49,286 bases of DNA. Origin: an uncultured Christensenellaceae bacterium (GTDB taxonomy: Bacteria > Bacillota > Clostridia > Christensenellales > UBA1242). The position numbers and the translations under genes are program-made. Below are positions 16,754 to 25,487 of this stretch, in pieces. Below the pieces are notes generated by a model, which did not search any database, had not been told where the DNA came from, and worked only from the letters and a program-made list of their open reading frames with translations. The stretch's first letter is position 1; every line of letters begins with the position of its first letter. The stretch covers positions 1 to 49,286 of the forward strand of contig CAJULT010000009.1 in NCBI GenBank assembly GCA_910587225.1. Reading direction: 5' to 3'.

Positions 16754-18706
16754 CTATTTAGTCTTATAATTTTTATAGAAATCGTCCTCTCTATCAAAGT
16801 TAGCATGCAAACTTATATATTCTTTTCGGGCTTCAATATCATCACCCATCCATGTGGTAACCATTTTTTCAGCCTCTGCCGCATCCTCAATGCTAACCTT
16901 TAAAAGCAGTCGCTTGTCAGGGTCCATTGTTGTATCCCAAAGCTGATCTGGGTTCATCTCTCCAAGTCCTTTGTAACGTTGAAGTTCATACCCCTTACCC
17001 GCACGCGCAATCGCGTCAGGAAGCTCACTATCAGAGTAAACATACTCTACAAAATCACGCTTGGAAACTTTATAAAGTGGAGGAAGTCCAATGAACACAT
17101 GCCCATTTGTAATAAGCTCACGCATATAGCGATAGAAGAATGTCAAAAGTATCGCCCTAATGTGCGCACCGTCTTGATCGGCATCGGACAGGATGATAAC
17201 TTTGTGATAACGCAAACTTTCAAGGTCAAGGTCTTCACCAATTCCAGTATTAAGCGCCGAAATAATGGTACGTATCTCTTCGTTTGCAAGCACTTGATCA
17301 ATTCTCTTCTTTTCAGCGTTAAGCGGTTTACCACGAAGTGGAAGTATTGCCTGAGTTCTACGGTCACGCCCCTGCTTAGCACTGCCGCCCGCACTGTCAC
17401 CCTCTACGATAAACAATTCATTTTGTTTCGCGTTCCTAGATGATGCTGCCGCAAGCTTTCCAACAAGGTTGAAGTTTTCGGCATTGTTCTTAGCTCGGGT
17501 AAGCTCCTTGGCTTTCTTAGCCGCCTCTCTTGTTTTTGCCGCACCTTTGGCTTTGTTTATAATAACTTCTGCAATAGATGCGTTTTTCTTATCTGCAAGG
17601 AATTTTGTAAGTTCTCTTATTGTTAAAAGCTCCACCGATGTTTTCGCTTCGGGGTTGCCAAGTTTGGTTTTAGTCTGTCCCTCAAACTGAACATTGTTCA
17701 TTTTAATATTAAGTACAACAGTTATACCCTCTCTAAAATCCTCACCAAAGAAGTTAGGCTCTTTCTCTTTGAGGAAATTGTTTGAACGTGCATAGTCGTT
17801 CATAACCTTTGTAAAAGCACTTCTAAAACCTGTTTCATGCGTTCCACCCTCTATTGTTGGAATGTTGTTTACAAATGAGAACGAGTTTTCTGTGTAACCA
17901 TCAGTATAAGTAAAAGCAACTTCAAGGTCGAAATTATTCTCTTCTGCGTGGAAGAAAACTGGCTTTGCAAAATATTTTGTCTTCCCTTCAACAAGGTAGT
18001 TTACAAAATCTGCAATTCCGCCTTCATAGTGGAATGTATCTTCCTCTCCACTTCTCTCGTCTTTAATAGCAATTCTAAGACCTTTGTTCAAAAATGCAAG
18101 TTCCTTTGCCCTTCTTGCAATAGTTTCATAAACAAAGGTAAGGTCGCCAAACATTTCGCTGTCTGGAAGGAAGGTAACCCGCGTTCCAGTTTTAGTTGTT
18201 TTACCTATTTCTTTCAGAGGAGCAACTGGTACACCTGAATGCATTTTGCCATCATCATCTTTGTAAGAGTGGAAATTTATTTCATATTCTTTTCCATTTT
18301 TATATACTACAACCCTGCACCAAGCAGAAAGCGCGTTTGTAACTGACGCTCCCACCCCGTGAAGTCCACCCGAGAACTTATAGTTGGAATTGTTAAACTT
18401 TCCGCCCGCATGAAGGGTTGTATAAACAACCTCAACGCCGCTCTTATGCAAGGTTGGGTGCATATCAACAGGGATACCTCTCCCATTATCTTCAACAGTG
18501 GCGCTGCCGTCAGTGTTAAGGGTGATTGTAATAGTATCGCCATAACCGTTCGAGATTTCGTCAATAGCGTTATCTACAATTTCCCATAAAAGGTGGTGCA
18601 TACCCTTAGCCCCAGTAGTACCAATGTACATACCGGGACGCAGACGAACTGCATCCAACCCTTCAAGTACGACTATATCTTTTGAATCATAAGTTTTTTC
18701 TGCCAT
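16754..18706 (-). CDS. parE: Type IIA topoisomerase subunit B, ParE more likely than GyrB
   Basis: ATPase subunit, 650 residues. The GHKL ATPase domain has EIVDNAIDE (about 41-49), DNGRGIPVD (about 72-80) and GGLHGVGASV (about 113-122). The TOPRIM domain has FIVEGDSAGG (about 434-443) and SDADQDGAHIR, with all acidic metal ligands. RYKGLGEMNPDQLWDTTMDP closes the protein. Sequence alone does not separate GyrB from ParE well; the pairing with a partner lacking the GyrA box supports ParE. ATG at 18706 is preceded by GAGGTAACT. Probably co-transcribed with parC. Confidence 0.9.
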   Translation of the reverse strand: MAEKTYDSKDIVVLEGLDAVRLRPGMYIGTTGAKGMHHLLWEIVDNAIDEISNGYGDTITITLNTDGSATVEDNGRGIPVDMHPTLHKSGVEVVYTTLHAGGKFNNSNYKFSGGLHGVGASVTNALSAWCRVVVYKNGKEYEINFHSYKDDDGKMHSGVPVAPLKEIGKTTKTGTRVTFLPDSEMFGDLTFVYETIARRAKELAFLNKGLRIAIKDERSGEEDTFHYEGGIADFVNYLVEGKTKYFAKPVFFHAEENNFDLEVAFTYTDGYTENSFSFVNNIPTIEGGTHETGFRSAFTKVMNDYARSNNFLKEKEPNFFGEDFREGITVVLNIKMNNVQFEGQTKTKLGNPEAKTSVELLTIRELTKFLADKKNASIAEVIINKAKGAAKTREAAKKAKELTRAKNNAENFNLVGKLAAASSRNAKQNELFIVEGDSAGGSAKQGRDRRTQAILPLRGKPLNAEKKRIDQVLANEEIRTIISALNTGIGEDLDLESLRYHKVIILSDADQDGAHIRAILLTFFYRYMRELITNGHVFIGLPPLYKVSKRDFVEYVYSDSELPDAIARAGKGYELQRYKGLGEMNPDQLWDTTMDPDKRLLLKVSIEDAAEAEKMVTTWMGDDIEARKEYISLHANFDREDDFYKNYKTK

Positions 18707-18887
18707 AGTTACCTCATAAATCTAACCTTATTTTAACATATTTGCCCAAATAAATAAAACTAAATTAAGGCTATATTCAAAAAATAATGCCCAAAAAGTT
18801 TCCTTGTTAAGCTTAGAAAAACTTTGTAAATTTTATAAATCTCATATTAACAATAAGAACATTACTTGGCGATTTTTATGCAAGTCA

Positions 18888-18916
18888 TTGCATAATTATA
18901 CATTTATACGTATAAA
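18888..18916 (+). promoter_or_regulatory. Candidate murG promoter
   Basis: TTGCAT at 18888-18893, 17-bp spacer, TATAAA at 18911-18916, in the AT-rich 265-bp gap between divergent parE and murG. A second TATAAT (18954-18959) just before the gene lacks a good -35. Apart from these I see nothing in the gap. Confidence 0.5.
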
Positions 18917-18973
18917 TATTTAGCATTATTAAAACCACCATTTTGGACATATATATAATATGTAGGAGTGTAT

Positions 18974-20017
18974 ATGAAGAAAATTGTTTTAACTGGTGGT
19001 GGTACAGCTGGACATATCTACCCTGCCCTTGCAGTAGCCGAAAGACTTAGCGGCCATGAAATTCATTTCATTGGCAGTAGCGGAATGGAAAAAGATATTA
19101 TATCAAAAGAGAAAAATATTACCTTTCACCAGATTCGCTCTACAAAGCTTGCCCGCTCGCTTACTCCAAAAAATTTACTTATTCCTTTTAAACTTTACGG
19201 CGCAATAAAGGACGCAAAAAAAGTTTTGAGCGAAATTAAGCCTAACGTTATATTTTCTAAAGGCGGCTATGTTTCCTTGCCCACAGTAATTGCAGCTGAA
19301 AGTTTATCAATTCCCGTCATCAGCCACGAAAGCGATTTAAGTATGGGACTAGCAAACAAAATTATTTATCGCTACTGCACTATAATGTGTACCGCTTTTT
19401 CGGATACTTGTAAGGGCAAAAAATGTAAATTTACAGGTCAGCCTATACGCAGAAAAGTAATGAAAGGTGACAAAAGCAAAATAGAAATGCTTGGCAAGTT
19501 TTCTTATAGCAAACCCAACCTTTTAGTTATTGGCGGCTCACTTGGTGCAAGATTTATAAATGAAAAAGTATGGGAGCATCTTGACCGCCTGACTAGTAAA
19601 TATAATGTAGTTCATATTACCGGCAAGCAGGCTAAAAAGACTTACAATAAAGATGGATACAAACAAATTGACTATGCTGAAAATATAGGCGACTATCTTG
19701 CATGGGCAGATCTTGTTTTATCACGGGCAGGTTCGGGCGCAATTAATGAATTTGTAGCGCTCCGCATTCCCGCCCTTTTAATTCCTCTTTCCAAAAAAGC
19801 TTCGCGCGGCGATCAAATAGAAAATGCCAAACTTTTCACCAAAAAAGGCTTTTGCGATATGCTTGAAGAGGAAGAATTTGAAGAAAACTTGTTTTTTGCA
19901 AAACTAGAAAGAATAAATCAAAATCGAGAAAACCTTATAGAAAACATGAAAAAAGAGCAAAAAAGTGATGCATGTGATGAAATTATAGCTTTAATAAAAA
20001 AATATGAAGCGCTTTAA
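18974..20017 (+). CDS. murG: Undecaprenyl-PP-MurNAc-pentapeptide-UDPGlcNAc GlcNAc transferase MurG
   Basis: MurG converts lipid I to lipid II on the inner face of the membrane by adding GlcNAc. The 347-residue GT28 protein has TGGGTAGHIYPALAVAERL at the N-terminus, SKGGYVSLPTV (about 94-104), SHESDLSMGLANK (about 119-131), GGSLGARFINE (about 185-195) and SRAGSGAINEF (about 249-259), all standard. I chose ATG 18974, six bases after GGAG; a GTG two codons earlier is closer to the binding site. It stands apart from the dcw cluster. Confidence 0.96.
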   Translation: MKKIVLTGGGTAGHIYPALAVAERLSGHEIHFIGSSGMEKDIISKEKNITFHQIRSTKLARSLTPKNLLIPFKLYGAIKDAKKVLSEIKPNVIFSKGGYVSLPTVIAAESLSIPVISHESDLSMGLANKIIYRYCTIMCTAFSDTCKGKKCKFTGQPIRRKVMKGDKSKIEMLGKFSYSKPNLLVIGGSLGARFINEKVWEHLDRLTSKYNVVHITGKQAKKTYNKDGYKQIDYAENIGDYLAWADLVLSRAGSGAINEFVALRIPALLIPLSKKASRGDQIENAKLFTKKGFCDMLEEEEFEENLFFAKLERINQNRENLIENMKKEQKSDACDEIIALIKKYEAL

Positions 20018-20026
20018 GCGCTTTTT
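20007..20026 (+). terminator. murG terminator
   Basis: AAGCGC-TTTAA-GCGCTTTTT hairpin containing the murG stop codon in its loop. Confidence 0.75.
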
Positions 20027-20029
20027 ATT

Positions 20030-20078
20030 TATTGATTTATTCATTCTTTCATTTTTTCATTTATTCATTTATTCATTC
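20030..20078. repeat. AT-rich simple repeat (TTTATTCA-type)
   Basis: About six degenerate copies of an 8-base unit related to ATTTATTC between murG and the subtilase gene. The subtilase stop codon lies in the last unit, so slippage here could change its C-terminus. Confidence 0.7.
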
Positions 20079-21205
20079 CAAACCGGCCAACCATAACCTT
20101 CAAGGTTACGGTTAAAGGTAATTGGATGGCAAGACCTAATAAGTCGTCTTTTAATTTCGTCAGGCGAAAGTGATTTATCTTTTTCTAGCATAAGCGCTGC
20201 CATACCAGCAATCATAGGAGTGGCAACAGAAGTTCCGCTAAGAGGTATGTAAGGCTTTTTAATCCCACATGAAATAATGTCAACCGAAGGTGCAACAAGG
20301 TCTGGTTTATACCTTGCAAAAGCAGGGCCACGCGAAGAAAAATTTGCCACTTCAAAAAAGTCCTCTTTAAAGCTATCATCGTCAAAGCGATTGTCATCAA
20401 AGCCCCCAACCGTTATTATCTTACTACTCACACCCGGACTTTTTATTGTCTGATATTCTGGGCCACTATTTCCTGCCGCAGCGATTACAACTACGCCTTC
20501 TGCCCACAGCGCTTCCGCACCACTCATGATAGGATCGTTAAATCCAAGCGGCTCGCTACCGAAACTCATGCAAACAACTTTTATGTCCTGCTGTTTATGA
20601 TTGTCATATACCCATTCCATTGCATTTAGTATTTTATCAGCCGAAGCCTCACCGCCACTATTTAACGCTTTTAAAGATATTATAGATGACTTTGGAGCAA
20701 TTCCCGCCTGCCTGCCGCCTGACATATTACCTCCGCCAGCGCAAACTCCTGCAACAAATGTTCCATGCCCATTATCGTCGTAAGGATTTTTTCGATCGTG
20801 AATAAAGTCTTTAAAATATTTTACCCTCTTTTTCCCAAGCAAAAAGTCAAGGTGCGAATAAATTCCTGTATCAATAAACGCTATGTTAATTCCATCACCC
20901 GTTAAATTAGTGTTTTGTACATTTAGCACATTTTTCGCCACATGCATAAGTGTGCATGCTTTTGATAATGAATAAATATACTCAACAGACGCTGAAGAGG
21001 AAAGTGAAGAAAGTTCACTCCTTGTCACTTTAATCCAGAATGATCCTATAAAGTTATAACTGCGAACTATCTCAATATTTTTATTATGTAAAATGTTTTG
21101 AAGTCTTTTGTAATCCCTTGCGCGAGCTATGCAGTCCACCTTCCCGCCACTCGACAAAGCCCTCACACTATGCAAAAGAAGGGAGTCAATTTTGTCATTT
21201 TTCAT
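20069..21205 (-). CDS. S8 family intracellular subtilisin-like serine peptidase (AprX-like)
   Basis: A 378-residue subtilase. The catalytic triad is complete: Asp in AFIDTGIYSHLD (about 109-120), His in NGHGTFVAGV (about 145-154), Ser in LSGTSVATPMIAG (about 322-334), with the oxyanion Asn in AAAGNSGP (about 243-250). An inhibitor-like propeptide of about 90 residues precedes the catalytic domain, and there is no signal peptide, which fits the AprX type of intracellular protease. The gene's start overlaps the upstream small gene by four bases (ATGA), so the two are translationally coupled. Ends in WPVWNE, right at a simple repeat. Confidence 0.9.
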   Translation of the reverse strand: MKNDKIDSLLLHSVRALSSGGKVDCIARARDYKRLQNILHNKNIEIVRSYNFIGSFWIKVTRSELSSLSSSASVEYIYSLSKACTLMHVAKNVLNVQNTNLTGDGINIAFIDTGIYSHLDFLLGKKRVKYFKDFIHDRKNPYDDNGHGTFVAGVCAGGGNMSGGRQAGIAPKSSIISLKALNSGGEASADKILNAMEWVYDNHKQQDIKVVCMSFGSEPLGFNDPIMSGAEALWAEGVVVIAAAGNSGPEYQTIKSPGVSSKIITVGGFDDNRFDDDSFKEDFFEVANFSSRGPAFARYKPDLVAPSVDIISCGIKKPYIPLSGTSVATPMIAGMAALMLEKDKSLSPDEIKRRLIRSCHPITFNRNLEGYGWPVWNE

Positions 21206-21450
21206 CTGATAAGTCCTAACATCCTTTTAAGATTATTATACATTTCATCACTCATAGAGCCCCGCATACGCTCTAACACACTCTCGATTGCCTCATAATT
21301 AAAAGTCCCCTCCCTTTTTTGCTTTGCTACTTCATCGAAGAGGATAGAAGTAAGTTCCTCGCTGCTTTTTCCACTAAGCTCGTTATACTTATCCATTAAT
21401 TCTTTTTCGTCATTTGGACGCGTGCCAGCATTAAAACTTGATAATTTCAT
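21202..21450 (-). CDS. Small hypothetical protein coupled to the subtilase
   Basis: An 82-residue soluble, helical, charged protein (DEKELMDKYNELSGKSSEEL near the start; ERMRGSMSDEMYNNLKRMLG near the end). Its stop overlaps the start of the subtilase gene (ATGA), suggesting fixed expression ratio and possibly a functional link such as a regulator or substrate adaptor; that is inference. I do not recognise a family. A plausible binding site GAGGTGAC lies upstream of ATG 21450. Confidence 0.65.
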   Translation of the reverse strand: MKLSSFNAGTRPNDEKELMDKYNELSGKSSEELTSILFDEVAKQKREGTFNYEAIESVLERMRGSMSDEMYNNLKRMLGLIR

Positions 21451-21531
21451 TTTGTCACCTCTAAAATTAGTATATGGAACAATTTACTAAAAAGTTGCAC
21501 TATAATTTTTTCAGGTGAATATATAATTAGT

Positions 21532-21843
21532 ATGGATAACTCAATCATGAATCTGCTTGGACAAATGATGCCAAGCAACACGCCTAAACAAGCCCCTGCG
21601 CCACAAAATTCTTCCTATCCGCCAGAGGCTTATACCCAGTCACAAAATACAAATTCGCAGCCTTCATCGCCAAACGGAATTTTACCGCTGCTTCTTTCTA
21701 TGATGGGAGGAGGCTCGCAAGGTCAAAATCCTCTTATGTCAATTCTTGGGCAAAATAACCCTTTAGCCTCTATGATGAAACCCCAACAAAAAAGCTCACC
21801 CGAAGGTGAGCAAAAAATTCCAGATGAGGATATAATACTTTAA
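21532..21843 (+). CDS. Low-complexity Q/N/P/S-rich small protein
   Basis: A 103-residue protein with two Met/Gly/Leu-rich clusters (MNLLGQMMPS at 6-15; LLLSMMGGGSQGQNPLMSIL about 53-72) and disordered Pro/Gln/Asn/Ser linkers. The composition is like small morphogenetic or spore proteins of Clostridia, but I cannot assign it. ATG at 21532 follows AGGTGAATATATAATTAGT, a rather distant binding site. Divergent from the 82-residue gene; its 3' end overlaps the convergent ABC gene by four bases and contains that gene's terminator. Confidence 0.55.
   Translation: MDNSIMNLLGQMMPSNTPKQAPAPQNSSYPPEAYTQSQNTNSQPSSPNGILPLLLSMMGGGSQGQNPLMSILGQNNPLASMMKPQQKSSPEGEQKIPDEDIIL
21788..21811 (-). terminator. Terminator of ABC-type ATPase gene, inside opposite gene
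   Basis: On the minus strand GCTCACC-TTCG-GGTGAGC followed by TTTTTT. The UUCG loop and T run fit only the minus strand; the plus-strand gene reads through it as KSSPEGEQK. Confidence 0.85.
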
Positions 21844-22499
21844 TCTTCCTTGTCAAGGCTTGGCACAACCGAGCCATTTTTAAAGTAAATACTTCTCTTG
21901 CAAAGTTTTTGCGCAATCTCGCTTTGCGTTGTGGCCACAACAAGTGTGGTCTTTTTTGTTTTTAGTTTTTTAATTAAGTTAAATACTACTTCCCTAGTTG
22001 CTTCACTGATATGGTCAAAAATGTTATCGACGAGAAGCAAATCAAGCTCTCTCATAGAAAGCCTAATAAGCGAAAGCACATACTTTTCTTCAAGTGAAAG
22101 TTCTTTAATTTTTGTATCTTTAAGTTTTTCAATAGCGTACTCAATGATAATCTCGTTTATCTTACTTTCAATGCTACTCTCATCAAGTCCTCTATTTTTT
22201 AAAATGTACTTAAAGTTTTCATAAACTGTCTTTTTCTCTAAAAATACTGGGGTTGCTGGCACATACCCTGCACTAATATCAGTTTTATAATTTAACTTCT
22301 CAATAGGGATTTCCTTAACATATACCTCTCCCTTAGTTGGCTTTTCAAGCTTGGAGATAATGCGCAGAAGGCTGGTTTTTCCACTTTCATCCTCGCCAAC
22401 AAAGGCAACGCTTTCGCCTTCACCTATCGATAGATTAATATCGTATAACGCAAAATATTCACGAGTGTATTTAAGATATAAATTTTTAACTTGAAGCAT
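21840..22499 (-). CDS. Orphan ABC-type ATPase with degenerate catalytic motifs
   Basis: A 219-residue ABC-ATPase fold. Walker A is intact (GEDESGKTS, about 36-44). The signature loop reads LSLEEKY instead of LSGGQ (about 135), Walker B reads LLLVDNIF with Asn where the catalytic Glu belongs (about 158), and the switch His is replaced in VVATTQSE (about 190). So it probably binds ATP but hydrolyses it poorly. No permease gene is adjacent; upstream and downstream genes are a lipoprotein and a divergent-convergent small gene. A regulatory or structural role is more likely than transport, or it pairs with a distant partner. Confidence 0.75.
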   Translation of the reverse strand: MLQVKNLYLKYTREYFALYDINLSIGEGESVAFVGEDESGKTSLLRIISKLEKPTKGEVYVKEIPIEKLNYKTDISAGYVPATPVFLEKKTVYENFKYILKNRGLDESSIESKINEIIIEYAIEKLKDTKIKELSLEEKYVLSLIRLSMRELDLLLVDNIFDHISEATREVVFNLIKKLKTKKTTLVVATTQSEIAQKLCKRSIYFKNGSVVPSLDKED

Positions 22500-22567
22500 T
22501 TTACCTTTCCTTTCTATAACATAATACTATAAAACAGGAAAAAATAAAAGCAATTTTGAGTTATTTT

Positions 22568-23110
22568 TTAGTCTTCAATGTTATTATCGTCTTTCGCATC
22601 AACCTTTAAAGTAAACTCATCGCTAATAGGCACGCTACCTGTTAGCACCTGCCCGCTTTTTTCTGCATTATCAACCGCCTGCCCAGCAACAACTCTAAAT
22701 GTCAGTTTTAGCGGTTTCTTACTAGCAAAAAGATAACGCCTCGATGATGCCATTTCAAACTTCTCAAATGTTTCGGTATCAGGCTTTTCTTGTGCATTAA
22801 CAAAAATGGTGGTTATTGACATCCACTCGTCAGCTTTGTCAATGTTAAAAGTGTATTTTGCGCCATTGTCCTCCCAAATGCTAACATCTTTCATCTCTTT
22901 GTCAGCCTTAACTTGCACGTCCACTCTTTTACCTTCCAGCCGCTTATCATCCATAAATTTTACGCCCACGCCATAGTTTTTAGCGCCACTAATTGAAATG
23001 TCCATAAAAGAAGCCGCTTTAATGGTAGTTGCATCCTCACAAGCGGTTAGCCCCACACCCAAGCAAAGGCAAAATAAAAAAAGCGCAATATATCTAAAAG
23101 ATTTTTTCAT
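22568..23110 (-). CDS. Lipoprotein of unknown function
   Basis: A 180-residue protein with a typical lipoprotein signal: KKSFR, hydrophobic core, lipobox LTAC with Cys at residue 24. The mature part is beta-rich, with a C-terminal acidic stretch (KVDAKDDNNIED). No domain recognised. ATG at 23110 follows AGGAGAGAAT. It stands between the degenerate ABC ATPase gene and yraN and may be on the outer face of the membrane. Confidence 0.75.
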   Translation of the reverse strand: MKKSFRYIALFLFCLCLGVGLTACEDATTIKAASFMDISISGAKNYGVGVKFMDDKRLEGKRVDVQVKADKEMKDVSIWEDNGAKYTFNIDKADEWMSITTIFVNAQEKPDTETFEKFEMASSRRYLFASKKPLKLTFRVVAGQAVDNAEKSGQVLTGSVPISDEFTLKVDAKDDNNIED

Positions 23111-23155
23111 ATTCTCTCCTAGTTATATCATGCCCCCGAAAACTAAATTTTAAAC

Positions 23156-23500
23156 CTAAAAGGCGTTTTCTATATGGTTAATTTCATTATCTAAAACTTC
23201 TATAACATCAAATCGGCAATCACTTTCAAGTTTCCTTTTTTCTTTAAGGTAAAACTGTGCGGTCTGCCTAATCTTCATCTGTTTAAAAGGCGTAACCGCC
23301 TCACATGGTCTTTCAAATATTGCACTCGTGCGAGTTTTTACCTCGACAAAGACGATAACACTTTTCCTTTCAGCTATTATATCAATTTCACCTAGTTTAC
23401 AAGAGTAGTTAGTTTCAACTATCTTGTAGCCTTTCTTTTTAAGATATTTTGCCGCCAGAGCTTCGCCTTCTGCGCCTGTTTTTCGATTGTATACTTTCAT
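23156..23500 (-). CDS. yraN: YraN family (UPF0102) putative endonuclease
   Basis: A 114-residue protein with the restriction-endonuclease-like core of the UPF0102/YraN family: GAEGEALAAKYLKKKGY (about 9-25), GEIDIIAE (Asp/Glu metal ligands, about 38-45) and VFVEVKTRTS (Glu-x-Lys, about 51-60). Function is not well established; it is linked to DNA processing. Last gene of the translation cluster, 9 bp after rbgA, and found at this place in many Bacillota. Confidence 0.9.
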   Translation of the reverse strand: MKVYNRKTGAEGEALAAKYLKKKGYKIVETNYSCKLGEIDIIAERKSVIVFVEVKTRTSAIFERPCEAVTPFKQMKIRQTAQFYLKEKRKLESDCRFDVIEVLDNEINHIENAF

Positions 23501-23509
23501 AATAGCACC

Positions 23510-24322
23510 TTAATCTAATGTTATTCTTCCAATTCGTCCTTTACGGAAGTCGTCGATTATAGCCGCTGCTGCCCTTTCTTCGTCAAGCTGCCCGCCGCCC
23601 ACTTTAAAGCCTCGCACCTTTGCAATGCCTTCTAGCGTAGTTTCGCCGCTATAACGAGTGGCAAGCTCATTTGGATACAATTGCTGCAAATCTATTAAAA
23701 GCTCTCTTGCAAGTTCCTCTTTGATCACCACCTCATCACGTATGCTGCCAACATAGGCAAGCTTCTTTGCAACGCTTTGATCGGCAAGGTTAGGATATAG
23801 CGTACCCGGAGTGTCGCAAAGCTCCACATTCCCGCCAATATTAAGCCACTGGTTAGCTTTGGTAACTCCTGCCTTATTTCCAGTAATTGCCTTGGCTTTG
23901 CCACACAAACTGTTGACAAGTGTACTTTTGCCGCTATTAGGTACCCCTACAACCATAGCACGTATCGTGATACTAACTCCCTTGTTTGCATATTTAGAAA
24001 GTTTTTTTGAAGCTAGCGCGTTAAGCTTGTTTCTCACCTTTGTGCCAAGTCCGCTTAGTGTGCTATTGAGAATTATGTAATCACTGGTTTCAGTTTTAAA
24101 GCGAGGTGCGATTTTGTTTATTTTTGCCTCGTCTGCAAGGTCGATTTTATTAAAGACGTATAAAATACTCTTGCCCTGAGCAATTTTATTTAAACTTGGG
24201 TTAACAGAAGAAAGTGGTATGCGCGAATCTAAAACATAGATTATAATATCCACTTTGCCCAGTTGTCTTTTCATCTCATCCAGAGCTTTTTTCATATGCC
24301 CTGGAAACCAGTTTATTTTCAA
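23510..24322 (-). CDS. rbgA: Ribosome biogenesis GTPase RbgA (YlqF)
   Basis: Circularly permuted GTPase needed for late assembly of the 50S subunit. In 270 residues the G motifs come in the order G4 FNKIDLAD (about 57-64), G5, G1 GVPNSGKST (about 124-132), G3 DTPGTLYP (about 168-175). The N-terminus INWFPGHMKKALDEM is diagnostic. The C-terminal domain (about 190-270) binds rRNA. It starts 12 bp after trmD. rplS and rnhB, which often flank it, are absent here. Confidence 0.95.
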   Translation of the reverse strand: MKINWFPGHMKKALDEMKRQLGKVDIIIYVLDSRIPLSSVNPSLNKIAQGKSILYVFNKIDLADEAKINKIAPRFKTETSDYIILNSTLSGLGTKVRNKLNALASKKLSKYANKGVSITIRAMVVGVPNSGKSTLVNSLCGKAKAITGNKAGVTKANQWLNIGGNVELCDTPGTLYPNLADQSVAKKLAYVGSIRDEVVIKEELARELLIDLQQLYPNELATRYSGETTLEGIAKVRGFKVGGGQLDEERAAAAIIDDFRKGRIGRITLD

Positions 24323-24334
24323 TTCAAACTCCGT

Positions 24335-25006
24335 TTATTTGAGAAGGTCTGCCCTTCTCTCTTTTGTTCTTTTTTCGCTTTCCTCTTTTCGCCACTTAGC
24401 TATCTCGCCGTGGTTGCCATTGCAAAGCACTTCTGGAACGCTTAACCCTTTAAAAGTTTGAGGACGCGTATATTGAGGATACTCTAAGCTGCCATTAGAA
24501 AAGCTTTCTTCCCCAAGGCTGCCCTCACTGATAACGCCCGGCACAAACCTTGCCAAACAATCAATGATTGCCATGGTTGGAATTTCCCCACCTGTCAGCA
24601 CATAATCGCCTATTGAAATTTCCTGAGGCTTAAATAACTCTAAGACTCTCTCATCAACCCCTTCATAGTGTCCGCAAATGAAGATAAGATGTTTTTTTGT
24701 TGCAAGCTGCTTTGCCATATCAACATTAAGCGTCTGCCCAGACGGTGATGCAAAAACAATATGACTATTTCTCTTTTTAACACTCTTGACAGCATCATAA
24801 ATTGGCTGAACGCTCATAAGCATGCCCGCACCACCACCAAAAGGATAATCGTCACACTTTTTATGCTTATCTTTTGAAAAGTCGCGAATGTTTATAAGGT
24901 TGATTTCAACCTTGCCGCTTTCTCTTGCGCGTTTTATGATACTACAATCGAGTGCGGAAAACGCTTCCGGAAAAAGCGTTAAAATGTCAATTTTGAGAGG
25001 TTTCAT
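24335..25006 (-). CDS. trmD: tRNA (guanine-37-N1)-methyltransferase TrmD
   Basis: SPOUT enzyme that makes m1G37 next to the anticodon and prevents frameshifting. The 223-residue protein has KIDILTLFPEAF at the N-terminus, the trefoil-knot SAM site with CGHYEGVDERV (about 111-121) and SIGDYVLTGGE (about 132-142), and the catalytic Asp in the flexible linker region. Its ATG overlaps the rimM stop by four bases (ATGA), so it is coupled to rimM, as in many bacteria. Confidence 0.97.
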   Translation of the reverse strand: MKPLKIDILTLFPEAFSALDCSIIKRARESGKVEINLINIRDFSKDKHKKCDDYPFGGGAGMLMSVQPIYDAVKSVKKRNSHIVFASPSGQTLNVDMAKQLATKKHLIFICGHYEGVDERVLELFKPQEISIGDYVLTGGEIPTMAIIDCLARFVPGVISEGSLGEESFSNGSLEYPQYTRPQTFKGLSVPEVLCNGNHGEIAKWRKEESEKRTKERRADLLK

Positions 25007-25485
25007 ATAGCCACCTCATCAAAACGCGCCCGGTCAACTACCAAGGTATTACCTTTACGAATAAACGCTGCCTCCACATAAGGCGCTTCAATAGTTCGTC
25101 CTTCACTTTCGATAATAAACACATCACCTGCGCCATAGTCAACTACATCTTCAATTTGCCCAACCAAATTACCGTCAAGATCATAAAGCACCATGCCGAT
25201 AAGGTCGTCAATCAAAAATTCATCGCCTGCCACATCTTCTAATAGTGACTTATCTATCGAAATAAATTTATTACGAAGCTCCTCCGCGCCGTTTCTGTCA
25301 GTTACTCCCTCAATGCAAAGGTATAAAAAACCTTGACGAAAGGAAATTGATTTTATCTTTCGCTCCACTCCGTCAATAACGCAACTTTTAAGTCCATCAA
25401 AAACAGCAAGGAGATTAGTAAGAGGCTGTGCTTTCACTTCCCCTTTAATTCCTTGCGGTTTTACGATTTTAGCAACTTCAATCAC
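25003..25485 (-). CDS. rimM: Ribosome maturation factor RimM
   Basis: RimM binds ribosomal protein S19 and helps to mature the head of the 30S subunit. The 160-residue protein has the N-terminal barrel (VAKIVKPQGIKGEVKAQPLT, about 4-23) and the C-terminal PRC barrel (LIGMVLYDLDGNLVGQIEDV, about 93-112, and DVFIIE). It begins 2 bp after khpA and overlaps trmD by four bases. Confidence 0.95.
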   Translation of the reverse strand: MIEVAKIVKPQGIKGEVKAQPLTNLLAVFDGLKSCVIDGVERKIKSISFRQGFLYLCIEGVTDRNGAEELRNKFISIDKSLLEDVAGDEFLIDDLIGMVLYDLDGNLVGQIEDVVDYGAGDVFIIESEGRTIEAPYVEAAFIRKGNTLVVDRARFDEVAI

Positions 25486-25487
25486 GC

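Noticed and set aside
14291..18706. Assignment as gyrA/gyrB
   Set aside because: Not excluded, but the GyrA box is missing and no dnaA, dnaN or recF is nearby, so topoisomerase IV is preferred.
20030..20078. Repeated ATTCATTT units as a possible CRISPR
   Set aside because: Units are eight bases, degenerate and without spacers; simple-sequence slippage.
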